A DNA stretch of 64,000 nucleotides from Streptomyces sp. A2-16 (GTDB lineage: Bacteria > Actinomycetota > Actinomycetes > Streptomycetales > Streptomycetaceae). Below the pieces are notes generated by a model. That model had not been told where the DNA came from. It saw only the letters and a list, made by a program, of their open reading frames with translations, and searched no databases. Shown piece by piece: positions 8,914 to 16,125 of this stretch; the stretch's first letter is position 1, and every line of letters begins with the position of its first letter. The position numbers and the translations under genes were made by a program. Where the stretch lies: contig NZ_CP063808.1 of NCBI RefSeq assembly GCF_018128905.1, positions 930,001 to 994,000 on the forward strand, given 5' to 3'.

Positions 8914-9537
8914 ATGGATGAGCCACACATACACGGCACCACCCGGCGTGAGTTGCTGGGCGGCGCGGCAGTCGTACTGGGGAGTCCCGTTCTCGGTTTC
9001 CGCGGGGACGACCCGGAGCCATTGGAGGAAGAGCCCGGCGGGAACTGCGGCGGCGACTACGACGCCGAATTCGAGGAACTGCTGGCGGCCGCCGAGGACG
9101 TCGAGGTCAGTGACCGCTCCCTCGCACCCGCGAAATGGAGCCGGCCCATCAAGAAGCGGGCCAGGGTGACGATGCGTTACCGGGTGCGGGGAAACTGGCT
9201 GGTCGGATACCACACCGGAGTCGATCTTGCTGTGCCGAAGGGCACCCCGGTTTACGCGGTGGGCACCGGCGTCGTCGTCCTGGCCAGTTGGTCCGGGTCG
9301 TACGGAAAGGCCGTGACGATCAAGATGAGCGATTCCCGCTACGTCGTCTACGGCCATCTCAACCGCATCTCGGTCGCGCGCGGTGCCAAGGTCAAGGCCG
9401 GCACCCGGATCGGCAGCAGCGGTGCCACCGGTCGTGCCACCGGCCCGCATCTGCACTTCGAGGTGCGCGCCCGGCGCCCGTACGGCTCGGACATCGACCC
9501 GGTGAAGTACCTGGCCCGGCACGGTCTGACCCTGTGA
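8914..9537 (+). CDS. Tat-exported M23-family (LytM-type) metallopeptidase
   Basis: A 207-residue exported protein. The N-terminus MDEPHIHGTTRRELLGGAAVVLG is a twin-arginine signal with an RRELLGG core near residues 11-17. The C-terminal about 110 residues are an M23/LytM domain with zinc ligands in HTGVD and in HLHFE. No SH3b or LysM wall-binding domain is present. The family cleaves peptide cross-bridges in peptidoglycan. The start is ATG 8914, and the nearby ATG at 8918 is out of frame. It sits between nnrD and alr, all in one direction, but the gaps of about 100 bp suggest separate control. Confidence 0.88.
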   Translation: MDEPHIHGTTRRELLGGAAVVLGSPVLGFRGDDPEPLEEEPGGNCGGDYDAEFEELLAAAEDVEVSDRSLAPAKWSRPIKKRARVTMRYRVRGNWLVGYHTGVDLAVPKGTPVYAVGTGVVVLASWSGSYGKAVTIKMSDSRYVVYGHLNRISVARGAKVKAGTRIGSSGATGRATGPHLHFEVRARRPYGSDIDPVKYLARHGLTL

Positions 9538-9631
9538 GGCACGCGTGACACACGCGGGACGCGCGCCTGTGCGCGCCTCGGGGGACGCGCTCACCGGTGG
9601 TGTCAGTCGCCTCTGAGACACTGGGGGCGCC

Positions 9632-10801
9632 ATGAACGAGACAGCAACTGCCCCGACCGCACCGCTGCGCGCCCGCGCCGAGATCGACCTGGCCGCGCTG
9701 CGGGCCAATGTGCGGACCCTGCGCGCCCGCGCGTCGGGAGCCGACGTCATGGCCGTGGTCAAGTCCGACGCGTACGGCCACGGCGCGGTGCCCTGCGCCC
9801 GCGCCGCGGTCGAGGCGGGCGCGCGGTGGCTCGGCACCGCCACACCGGAGGAGGCCCTCGCGCTGCGCAAGGCGGGGCTGCCGGGGCGGATCATGTGCTG
9901 GCTGTGGACGCCCGGCGGACCCTGGCGGGAGGCGATCGAGGCCGACCTCGACGTGTCCGTCAGCGGGATGTGGGCGCTGCGGGAACTCCTCGCGGCGGCC
10001 CGCGAGACCGGCCTGCCCGCGCGTGTGCAGCTCAAGGCCGACACCGGCCTCGGCAGGAACGGCTGCCAGCCCGGCGAGGACTGGGCCGAGCTGGTCGCCG
10101 AGGCCCTGCGCGCACAGTCCGAGGGCCTCCTCAGTGTCACCGGCCTCTGGTCGCACTTCGCCTGCGCCGACGAGCCCGGGCATCCCTCCATCGCCGCCCA
10201 GCTCACCCGCTTCCGGGAGATGCTGGCGTACGCCGAGGGCCAGGGCGTGCGCCCCGAGGTGCGGCACATCGCCAACTCGCCCGCCACGCTCACGCTCCCG
10301 GAGAGCCACTTCGACCTCGTCCGGACCGGCATCGCGGTCTACGGCATCTCGCCCAGCCCCGAGATCGGTGACCCCGCCGACTTCGGACTGCGCCCGGTGA
10401 TGACGCTGTCGGCGTCGATCGCGCTGGTCAAGCGCGTCCCGGGCGGCCATGGCGTCAGCTACGGCCACCATTACGTCACCCCCGGCGAGACGACCCTCGG
10501 CCTGGTGCCCGTCGGCTACGCGGACGGCATCCCGCGCCACGCCTCCGGCGCCGGACCGGTGCTGGTCGACGGCAAGTGGCGCACGGTCGCCGGGCGGATC
10601 GCCATGGACCAGTTCGTCGTGGACCTCGGCGGCGACGAACCAGCCGCCGGCACCCGGGCCGTCCTCTTCGGCCCCGGCGACGGGGGCGAGCCCACCGCCG
10701 AGGACTGGGCGCAGGCCGCGGGCACCATCGCCTACGAAATCGTGACCCGCATCGGAACACGCGTTCCGCGCGTCTATGTGAATGAGGAACAAGCGGGGTA
10801 A
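9632..10801 (+). CDS. alr: Alanine racemase
   Basis: Alr is a PLP enzyme that makes D-alanine for peptidoglycan. The PLP lysine is K44 within VVKSDAYGHG. The second catalytic Tyr lies in the GVSYGHHY region near residue 275. Other family motifs are KADTGLGRNG and GRIAMDQFVVD. The 389-residue length is normal. Start ATG 9632 leads MNETATAPTAPLRARAEIDL, and the catalytic fold begins at about residue 12. The downstream hydrolase starts 87 bp later in the same direction. Confidence 0.97.
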   Translation: MNETATAPTAPLRARAEIDLAALRANVRTLRARASGADVMAVVKSDAYGHGAVPCARAAVEAGARWLGTATPEEALALRKAGLPGRIMCWLWTPGGPWREAIEADLDVSVSGMWALRELLAAARETGLPARVQLKADTGLGRNGCQPGEDWAELVAEALRAQSEGLLSVTGLWSHFACADEPGHPSIAAQLTRFREMLAYAEGQGVRPEVRHIANSPATLTLPESHFDLVRTGIAVYGISPSPEIGDPADFGLRPVMTLSASIALVKRVPGGHGVSYGHHYVTPGETTLGLVPVGYADGIPRHASGAGPVLVDGKWRTVAGRIAMDQFVVDLGGDEPAAGTRAVLFGPGDGGEPTAEDWAQAAGTIAYEIVTRIGTRVPRVYVNEEQAG

Positions 10802-10888
10802 TCGCACAGCGTGTGCGAGAACAGCCAGTCCCGCGTCACCGGTATCACCCGACCCGGCGAAACCCGACCCAGCGAACAGGAGCGGTAC

Positions 10889-12142
10889 GTGAGCGAGAGC
10901 AGTGCGGAGGCCGTCGTCGACGCCGCCGCTTCGGTGGCCCTCGCCTCCGCGACGGCGGCGGGCGGCGGCTGGCGCCGGGCGACCGGCATCGCGGGCGCCG
11001 CGATAGGCGTGGTCGCCGCAGGAGCCGCGGCGGGCGTGGCCATCGAGCGACTCACCGTCGGACGAGGCATGCGGCAGAAGGCGCGGCTCGCCCTGGACTC
11101 GACCGGGCCGTACGGCTCCCTGCGGGGCACCCCCGGCAAGGCGTACTCCGACGACGGCACCGAGCTGTACTACGAAGTCGACGACGTCGACCCGCAGGCC
11201 GTGCCCCCGCTGTCGCCGCGCCGGCGCCGGCTGTTCGGGCGCAAGGCCCCCGCGCCGGTCACCGTCGTCTTCAGCCACGGCTACTGCCTCAGCCAGGACT
11301 CCTGGCACTTCCAGCGGGCGGCGCTGCGGGGCGTCGTACGGACCGTGCACTGGGACCAGCGCAGCCACGGACGGTCCGGGCGGGGTGTGCGGCAGGTGCA
11401 GGACGGGGTGCCGGTCGACATCGAGCAGCTGGGGCGCGACCTGAAGGCCGTCATCGACGCGGCCGTGCCCGAGGGGCCGATCGTGCTCGTCGGACACTCC
11501 ATGGGCGGGATGACCGTCATGGCGCTGGCCGACCAGTACCCCGAACTGATCCGCGACCGGGTGGTCGCGGTGGCCCTGGTCGGTACCTCGTCCGGGGGGC
11601 TCGGCGAGGTCAACTTCGGGCTGCCGGTCGCCGGCGTCAACGCCGTACGGCGGGTGCTGCCGGGCGTCCTCAAGGCGCTCGGGCAGCGGGCCGACCTGGT
11701 GGAGAAGGGGCGGCGGGCCACCGCTGACCTGTTCGCCGGGATCATCAAGCGCTACTCCTTCGCCTCCCGGGACGTCGACCCGGCCGTCGCCCGGTTCGCC
11801 GAGCGGATGATCGAGGGCACCCCGATCGACGTGGTCGCCGAGTACTACCCGGCGTTCGACAACCACGACAAGGCCGCGGCCCTCGTCCACTTCGCCGACA
11901 AGCCGGTGCTGGTCCTCGCCGGGGTCGGGGACATGGTCACGCCCAGCGAGCACAGCGAGGCGATCGCCTCCCAGCTGCCGGAGGCGGAGCTGGTGCTGGT
12001 CCCGGACGCCGGGCACCTGGTCATGCTGGAGCACCCGGAAGTGGTCACCGACCGCCTCGCCGACCTGCTCACCCGCGCGGGGGCGGTGCCCGCAGGGGCT
12101 ACCGTTGGCGGTTATGGAAGCAGTACCGCGCAACCCGGTTGA
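10889..12142 (+). CDS. Alpha/beta hydrolase with N-terminal membrane segment
   Basis: A 417-residue alpha/beta hydrolase. A hydrophobic Ala/Gly/Val-rich segment at about residues 28-52 probably anchors or exports it. The nucleophile elbow is GHSMGGM near residue 205. The catalytic Asp probably lies in GVGDMVTPSEHS and the His in PDAGHLVMLEHPE. The frame is open from 10811, but GTG 10889 is chosen because AGGAG at 10878-10882 lies six bases upstream. The gene overlaps tsaE by 29 bp, so the two are probably co-transcribed. The substrate cannot be inferred. Confidence 0.87.
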   Translation: MSESSAEAVVDAAASVALASATAAGGGWRRATGIAGAAIGVVAAGAAAGVAIERLTVGRGMRQKARLALDSTGPYGSLRGTPGKAYSDDGTELYYEVDDVDPQAVPPLSPRRRRLFGRKAPAPVTVVFSHGYCLSQDSWHFQRAALRGVVRTVHWDQRSHGRSGRGVRQVQDGVPVDIEQLGRDLKAVIDAAVPEGPIVLVGHSMGGMTVMALADQYPELIRDRVVAVALVGTSSGGLGEVNFGLPVAGVNAVRRVLPGVLKALGQRADLVEKGRRATADLFAGIIKRYSFASRDVDPAVARFAERMIEGTPIDVVAEYYPAFDNHDKAAALVHFADKPVLVLAGVGDMVTPSEHSEAIASQLPEAELVLVPDAGHLVMLEHPEVVTDRLADLLTRAGAVPAGATVGGYGSSTAQPG

Positions 12143-12620
12143 GACCGAGCTGACCGTCACCTCCCCCGAGCAGATGCGCGAGCTGGGCCTGAAGCTCGCC
12201 AAGCTGCTGCGCGCCGGGGACCTCGTGATGCTCAGCGGGGAGCTCGGCGCGGGCAAGACGACACTGACCCGCGGACTCGGTGAGGGGCTCGGGGTGCGGG
12301 GGGCCGTGACCTCGCCGACCTTCGTGATCGCCCGGGTGCATCCGTCCCTGGGCGACGGGCCGCCGCTCGTCCACGTCGACGCGTACCGGCTGGGCGGCGG
12401 GCTCGACGAGATGGAGGACCTCGATCTCGACGTGTCCCTGCCGGAGTCGGTGATCGTCGTGGAGTGGGGCGAGGGCAAGGTCGAGGAACTGACCGACGAC
12501 CGGCTCCAGGTGCAGATCCACCGCGCGGTCGGTGACACCACCGACGAGGTGCGGCACGTGACGCTGACGCCGGTCGGGGAGCGCTGGGCCGCGGCCGACC
12601 TCGGTGTGCTCACGGCCTGA
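12114..12620 (+). CDS. tsaE: tRNA threonylcarbamoyladenosine biosynthesis ATPase
   Basis: TsaE is the ATPase that turns over the TsaB-TsaD complex during t6A37 modification of ANN-decoding tRNAs. The 168-residue protein has a Walker A motif GELGAGKTTLTRG near residue 45, SPTFVI, and the Walker B-like VVEWGE near residue 115. The start is ATG 12114, inside the end of the hydrolase gene; upstream TTG 12105 in frame is less likely. tsaB, rimI and tsaD follow within 1 kb on the same strand, separated by two small genes. Confidence 0.94.
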   Translation: MEAVPRNPVETELTVTSPEQMRELGLKLAKLLRAGDLVMLSGELGAGKTTLTRGLGEGLGVRGAVTSPTFVIARVHPSLGDGPPLVHVDAYRLGGGLDEMEDLDLDVSLPESVIVVEWGEGKVEELTDDRLQVQIHRAVGDTTDEVRHVTLTPVGERWAAADLGVLTA

Positions 12621-12724
12621 GCGGCCGCTCCGCCTTTCGGCGCGCTTTTCCGTGAACGTTCCGACAAGACGTCGGCAAGATATTGCATTCGTCGTCTTGT
12701 GCGTGGTCACATGGTACCCACCCC

Positions 12725-12746
12725 GTAGTTAGGTGTACCTAACTAC
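12725..12746. promoter_or_regulatory. 22-bp perfect inverted repeat (putative operator)
   Basis: Arms GTAGTTAGGT and ACCTAACTAC flank a 2-bp centre, ending 27 bp before the 58-aa ORF start. This is an AT-rich palindrome in a GC-rich genome. The half-site core TTAGG/CCTAA recalls DtxR/IdeR iron boxes, but the spacing is 4 bp instead of 9, so I do not call it an iron box. The geometry fits a dimeric TetR- or MarR-like repressor or a local RNA hairpin. Confidence 0.65.
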
Positions 12747-12773
12747 GCCGCCCCCGAACTTGAGGAGGCGTCC

Positions 12774-12950
12774 ATGTCGGCCACCGAGAACCGGTCCCAG
12801 CCGCAGCCGCACGCGATCGCCGGCGGTGTGTCCATGCGCGATCTCCTGGCGTCCTGCGCGGCGGCGGAGGCCGTCTCGACACCGCCGCGGCTGCCCGATC
12901 CGGGGACGGGCCACAGGGTCGTGGAACGCGAGCGGCCCAAGGCCGCCTGA
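12774..12950 (+). CDS. Small 58-residue hypothetical protein
   Basis: A short ORF from ATG 12774 to TGA 12950. A strong ribosome-binding site GAGGAGG ends six bases before the ATG. The sequence begins MSATENRSQPQPHAIAGG, includes SMRDLLASCAAAEAV and ends ERERPKAA. Third positions are GC-rich, as in real genes here. No signal peptide, membrane segment or domain is recognisable. It is preceded by the 22-bp palindrome, so it looks like a specifically regulated small gene. It is tail-to-tail with the transpeptidase-like gene, six bases away. Confidence 0.68.
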   Translation: MSATENRSQPQPHAIAGGVSMRDLLASCAAAEAVSTPPRLPDPGTGHRVVERERPKAA

Positions 12951-12956
12951 GCGGTC

Positions 12957-13511
12957 TCAGCGGATCACGACCACCTTCGCGCCGATCGTCGCGAAGGCCC
13001 ACATGGCGTCGCCGTCGGGGCGTGACTCCCGGATGCCGCCCGTGCGCACGGCGGTGGCCGAGGGGATCGGGGGCCGCGCACTCGGCACGGCCGCGCTGAA
13101 GCCGATCGCCACGCCGTCCACGCTGGTGAAGCGGACCACGTGCTCGATGGGGGTGCCGTCGGTGCCGGTCACGGCGTTCGAGCGGGAGGTGACCGCGTAG
13201 GTGCCGGGAGCGGGGTCGACGGTGCCGGAGGCCACCTCGAAGGTGCGGGTGACCCGGCCCGCGGGGTTGACCAGCCAGACGCGGTTGTCGTCCACGGAGT
13301 ACACGACGCGGGCGCCGGTCCCGGAGCCCGGCGGCAGGGCCGTGGGGTTCTGCCGGTCACGGGGGGCCTTGGCGACGGCGGCCGCGGGGGCGCTCCCGCT
13401 GGTGTGCGTCCTGGTCGGAGCCGTCGCGGAGGCCTGGTAGGCGAGGAAGCCGACCGTCGCGACGGCCGCGGTGGTGAGGGCGGTTACGAAGCCTGCGCTG
13501 CTGGGTGCCAC
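12957..13511 (-). CDS. Secreted L,D-transpeptidase (YkuD)-like protein lacking the catalytic Cys
   Basis: A 184-residue exported protein with a signal-like hydrophobic segment at residues 8-26 and an Ala/Pro/Thr linker to about residue 65. The rest resembles a compact YkuD domain: DDNRVWLVNPAGRV, a PAPGTYAV turn, and a C-terminal GGIRESRPD followed by GAKVVVI. Functional YkuD enzymes have SHGC-(I/V)-R at that last position. Here the aligned residues read RTGGIR, so the nucleophilic Cys is Gly, and the preceding catalytic His region reads IGFSA. The protein may bind wall peptides without cross-linking them. Start ATG 13511 is the only convincing one. Confidence 0.7.
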   Translation of the reverse strand: MAPSSAGFVTALTTAAVATVGFLAYQASATAPTRTHTSGSAPAAAVAKAPRDRQNPTALPPGSGTGARVVYSVDDNRVWLVNPAGRVTRTFEVASGTVDPAPGTYAVTSRSNAVTGTDGTPIEHVVRFTSVDGVAIGFSAAVPSARPPIPSATAVRTGGIRESRPDGDAMWAFATIGAKVVVIR

Positions 13512-13630
13512 CGGTTACCTCTTGAGTGATTGGTCCTGATTTGTGGCGACCGTAGCAGCTTGTCGGCCGTCAACCGCCCCGAAGACGGACTGCGGCCGCC
13601 CGGGGCCCCCGGGAGCCGTAGGCTGTTTGC

Positions 13631-14287
13631 GTGCTCTTGCTCGCTCTGGATACCGCCACCCCCGCCGTGACCGTCGCTCTGCACGACGGGCGGGACGTCG
13701 TCGCCTCCGCCGGTCGGGTGGACGCGCGGCGGCACGGGGAACTACTCCTTCCGGCCGTCGACCGGGTGCTCGCGGACGCGGGGGTGAAGCTGGACGCCGT
13801 CACCGGGATCGTCGTGGGAACCGGACCCGGGCCCTACACCGGACTGCGCGTCGGGCTGATGACCGCCGACACCTTCGGGCTCGCCCTCGGGATCCCCGTC
13901 CACGGGATGTGCACCCTGGACGGGCTCGCCTACGCCTCCGGCCTCGACGAGGGACCCTTCGTCGTGGCGACCGACGCACGGCGCAAGGAGGTCTACTGGG
14001 CCCGGTACGAGGACCCCCGCACCCGGGTCGGTGAACCCTCCGTCGACCGGCCCGCCGACATCGCCGAGCAGGTCGAGGGACTGCCCGCCGTCGGCGCCGG
14101 GGCGCTGCTCTACCCCGACACCTTCCCCGACGCCCGCGACCCCGAGCACGTCTCCGCCGCCGCGCTCGCCTCCCTCGCCGCCGCACGGATCGCGGCCGGT
14201 GAGGAACTGCCCGCCCCGCGGCCGCTGTATCTGCGGCGGCCCGACGCCCAGGTCCCCAAGAACTACAAGGTGGTCACCCCCAAGTGA
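13631..14287 (+). CDS. tsaB: tRNA threonylcarbamoyladenosine biosynthesis protein
   Basis: TsaB is the non-catalytic ASKHA-fold partner of TsaD in t6A synthesis. This 218-residue protein starts (GTG 13631) with LLLALDTATPAVTVAL and has the conserved GTGPGPYTGLRVG near residue 62. The length is usual. It overlaps the next gene rimI by 4 bp (GTGA), showing translational coupling in a tsaB-rimI-tsaD operon. Confidence 0.94.
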   Translation: MLLLALDTATPAVTVALHDGRDVVASAGRVDARRHGELLLPAVDRVLADAGVKLDAVTGIVVGTGPGPYTGLRVGLMTADTFGLALGIPVHGMCTLDGLAYASGLDEGPFVVATDARRKEVYWARYEDPRTRVGEPSVDRPADIAEQVEGLPAVGAGALLYPDTFPDARDPEHVSAAALASLAAARIAAGEELPAPRPLYLRRPDAQVPKNYKVVTPK

Positions 14288-14790
14288 CCGCACCCGTGAT
14301 TCCCGTGCTGCGCGAGATGCGGTGGTGGGACATCGACTCCGTCCTGGAGCTGGAGAAGGACCTCTTCCCGGAGGACGCCTGGTCCCGGGGCATGTTCTGG
14401 TCCGAACTCGCCCACTCCCGGGGCCCCGAGGCCACCCGGCGGTACGTGGTGGCCGAGGACGACGGGCGGATCGTGGGCTACGCGGGCCTCGCCTCCGCCG
14501 GGGAGCTCGCCGACGTCCAGACGATCGCCGTCGCCCGCGACCACTGGGGCACCGGACTCGGCGCGACCCTGCTGACCGAGCTGCTGCGGGCCGCGACCGC
14601 CTTCGAGTGCGCCGAAGTGATGCTGGAGTGCCGGATCGACAACATCCGCGCCCAGAAGCTCTACGAGCGCTTCGGCTTCGAGGCCATCGGGTTCCGGCGC
14701 GGCTACTACCAGCCGGGCAATGTGGACGCCCTGGTGATGCGCCTCACCGACCCTTCAACTTCCGTACGAGGAACCGAGATCAATGGCTGA
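14284..14790 (+). CDS. rimI: Ribosomal protein S18-alanine N-acetyltransferase (GNAT)
   Basis: A 168-residue GNAT acetyltransferase. The acetyl-CoA loop is [11 protein letters not shown] near residue 85, after the VQTIAVA strand. The [16 protein letters not shown] stretch near residue 125 is characteristic of RimI, which acetylates the S18 N-terminus, although actinobacterial RimI may acetylate other proteins. Start GTG 14284 overlaps the tsaB stop, and the stop overlaps the tsaD start by 8 bp. The placement between tsaB and tsaD supports the name. Confidence 0.92.
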   Translation: MTAPVIPVLREMRWWDIDSVLELEKDLFPEDAWSRGMFWSELAHSRGPEATRRYVVAEDDGRIVGYAGLASAGELADVQTIAVARDHWGTGLGATLLTELLRAATAFECAEVMLECRIDNIRAQKLYERFGFEAIGFRRGYYQPGNVDALVMRLTDPSTSVRGTEING

Positions 14791-15868
14791 CGAACCGCTT
14801 GTCCTGGGTATCGAGACCTCCTGTGACGAGACCGGCGTCGGCATCGTCCGGGGCACCACCCTGCTGGCCGACGCCATCGCGTCCAGCGTCGACGAGCACG
14901 CCCGCTTCGGCGGAGTGGTGCCGGAGGTGGCCAGCAGGGCCCACCTGGAGGCGATGGTGCCGACCATCGAGCGCGCCCTGAAGGAGGCCGGGATCTCCGC
15001 GAGGGACCTCGACGGCATCGCCGTCACCGCCGGTCCCGGACTCGCCGGTGCCCTCCTCGTCGGGGTCTCCGCCGCGAAGGCGTACGCCTACGCCCTCGGC
15101 AAGCCGCTCTACGGCGTCAACCACCTCGCCTCCCACATCTGCGTCGACCAGCTGGAGCACGGGGCGCTGCCCGAGCCGACGATGGCGCTGCTCGTCTCCG
15201 GCGGGCACTCCTCGCTGCTGCTGTCGAGCGACATCACCTCCGACGTCCGGCCGATGGGCGCCACCATCGACGACGCGGCCGGCGAGGCCTTCGACAAGAT
15301 CGCCCGGGTGCTGAACCTCGGCTTCCCCGGCGGTCCCGTCATCGACCGGTACGCGCGCGAGGGCGACCCCTCGGCGATCGCGTTCCCGCGCGGACTGACC
15401 GGACCGCGCGACCCGGCGTACGACTTCTCCTTCTCCGGGCTGAAGACGGCCGTCGCCCGCTGGATCGAGGCGAAGCGGGCCGCGGGGGAGGAGGTGCCGG
15501 TGCGTGACGTGGCGGCCTCCTTCCAGGAGGCGGTCGTGGACGTGCTGACCCGCAAGGCCGTGCGGGCCTGCAAGGACGAGGGCGTCGACCACCTGATGAT
15601 CGGCGGCGGTGTGGCCGCCAACTCCCGGCTGCGGGCCCTGGCCCAGGAGCGCTGCGAGGCGGCCGGGATCCGGCTCAGGGTCCCGCGGCCCAAGCTGTGC
15701 ACCGACAACGGCGCGATGGTCGCCGCCCTCGGCGCGGAGATGGTGGCCCGCAACCGCCCGGCCTCCAGCTGGGACCTCTCCGCCGACTCCTCCCTGCCGG
15801 TGACCGACCCGCATGTGCCGGGCCACGACCACGTCCACGAGGTCAGCAAGGAGAACCTGTACTCGTGA
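14783..15868 (+). CDS. tsaD: tRNA N6-adenosine threonylcarbamoyltransferase
   Basis: TsaD transfers the threonylcarbamoyl group to A37 of tRNA. The 361-residue protein starts [15 protein letters not shown] and contains [12 protein letters not shown] near residue 112, whose two His bind the metal. The SGGHSSLLL loop is near residue 138, and [11 protein letters not shown] near residue 272. The length is normal. It overlaps rimI upstream by 8 bp and the small gene at 15865 by 4 bp. Confidence 0.96.
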   Translation: MADEPLVLGIETSCDETGVGIVRGTTLLADAIASSVDEHARFGGVVPEVASRAHLEAMVPTIERALKEAGISARDLDGIAVTAGPGLAGALLVGVSAAKAYAYALGKPLYGVNHLASHICVDQLEHGALPEPTMALLVSGGHSSLLLSSDITSDVRPMGATIDDAAGEAFDKIARVLNLGFPGGPVIDRYAREGDPSAIAFPRGLTGPRDPAYDFSFSGLKTAVARWIEAKRAAGEEVPVRDVAASFQEAVVDVLTRKAVRACKDEGVDHLMIGGGVAANSRLRALAQERCEAAGIRLRVPRPKLCTDNGAMVAALGAEMVARNRPASSWDLSADSSLPVTDPHVPGHDHVHEVSKENLYS

Positions 15869-16116
15869 CGGTCGCGCTGATGTGGGAGGCCCGGGCGGCG
15901 GAGGGCCGCGGCGAGGAACTGCTCGCCTGGGCCCGCCGCCAGGAGCTTCCCGTACGACCCCTGCGGCGGGAGACCCTGCGGGCACCGCAGGACCGCGTCC
16001 TGGTCATCACCTGGTGGGACGCGGCCTACGACGCCGAGCTGCCCGAACTGCCCGAGCCGGACGGCGCGTTGGTGGCCCGGGCGGTGCACCGCTGGCGGTT
16101 CGAGACCGTGCGGTGA
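15865..16116 (+). CDS. Small 83-residue protein, possible dimeric alpha-beta barrel
   Basis: The start GTG 15865 overlaps the tsaD stop (GTGA), so it is translationally coupled. The product begins [19 protein letters not shown] and contains [11 protein letters not shown]. The strand-helix-strand pattern is suggestive of small antibiotic-monooxygenase-like ferredoxin folds, but I see no diagnostic residues. It ends nine bases before the convergent glycosidase gene. The function is unknown; coupling to tsaD may be positional only. Confidence 0.72.
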   Translation: MTVALMWEARAAEGRGEELLAWARRQELPVRPLRRETLRAPQDRVLVITWWDAAYDAELPELPEPDGALVARAVHRWRFETVR

Positions 16117-16125
16117 CGGCGGCTC

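Noticed and set aside
9392..12688. 1098-residue minus-strand open frame
   Set aside because: It is antisense to alr, the hydrolase and tsaE, which have clear family motifs; high GC removes stops from shadow frames.
12725..12746. IdeR/DtxR iron box
   Set aside because: The TTAGG and CCTAA halves are separated by 4 bp, while iron boxes have about 9, and the flanking bases do not fit.
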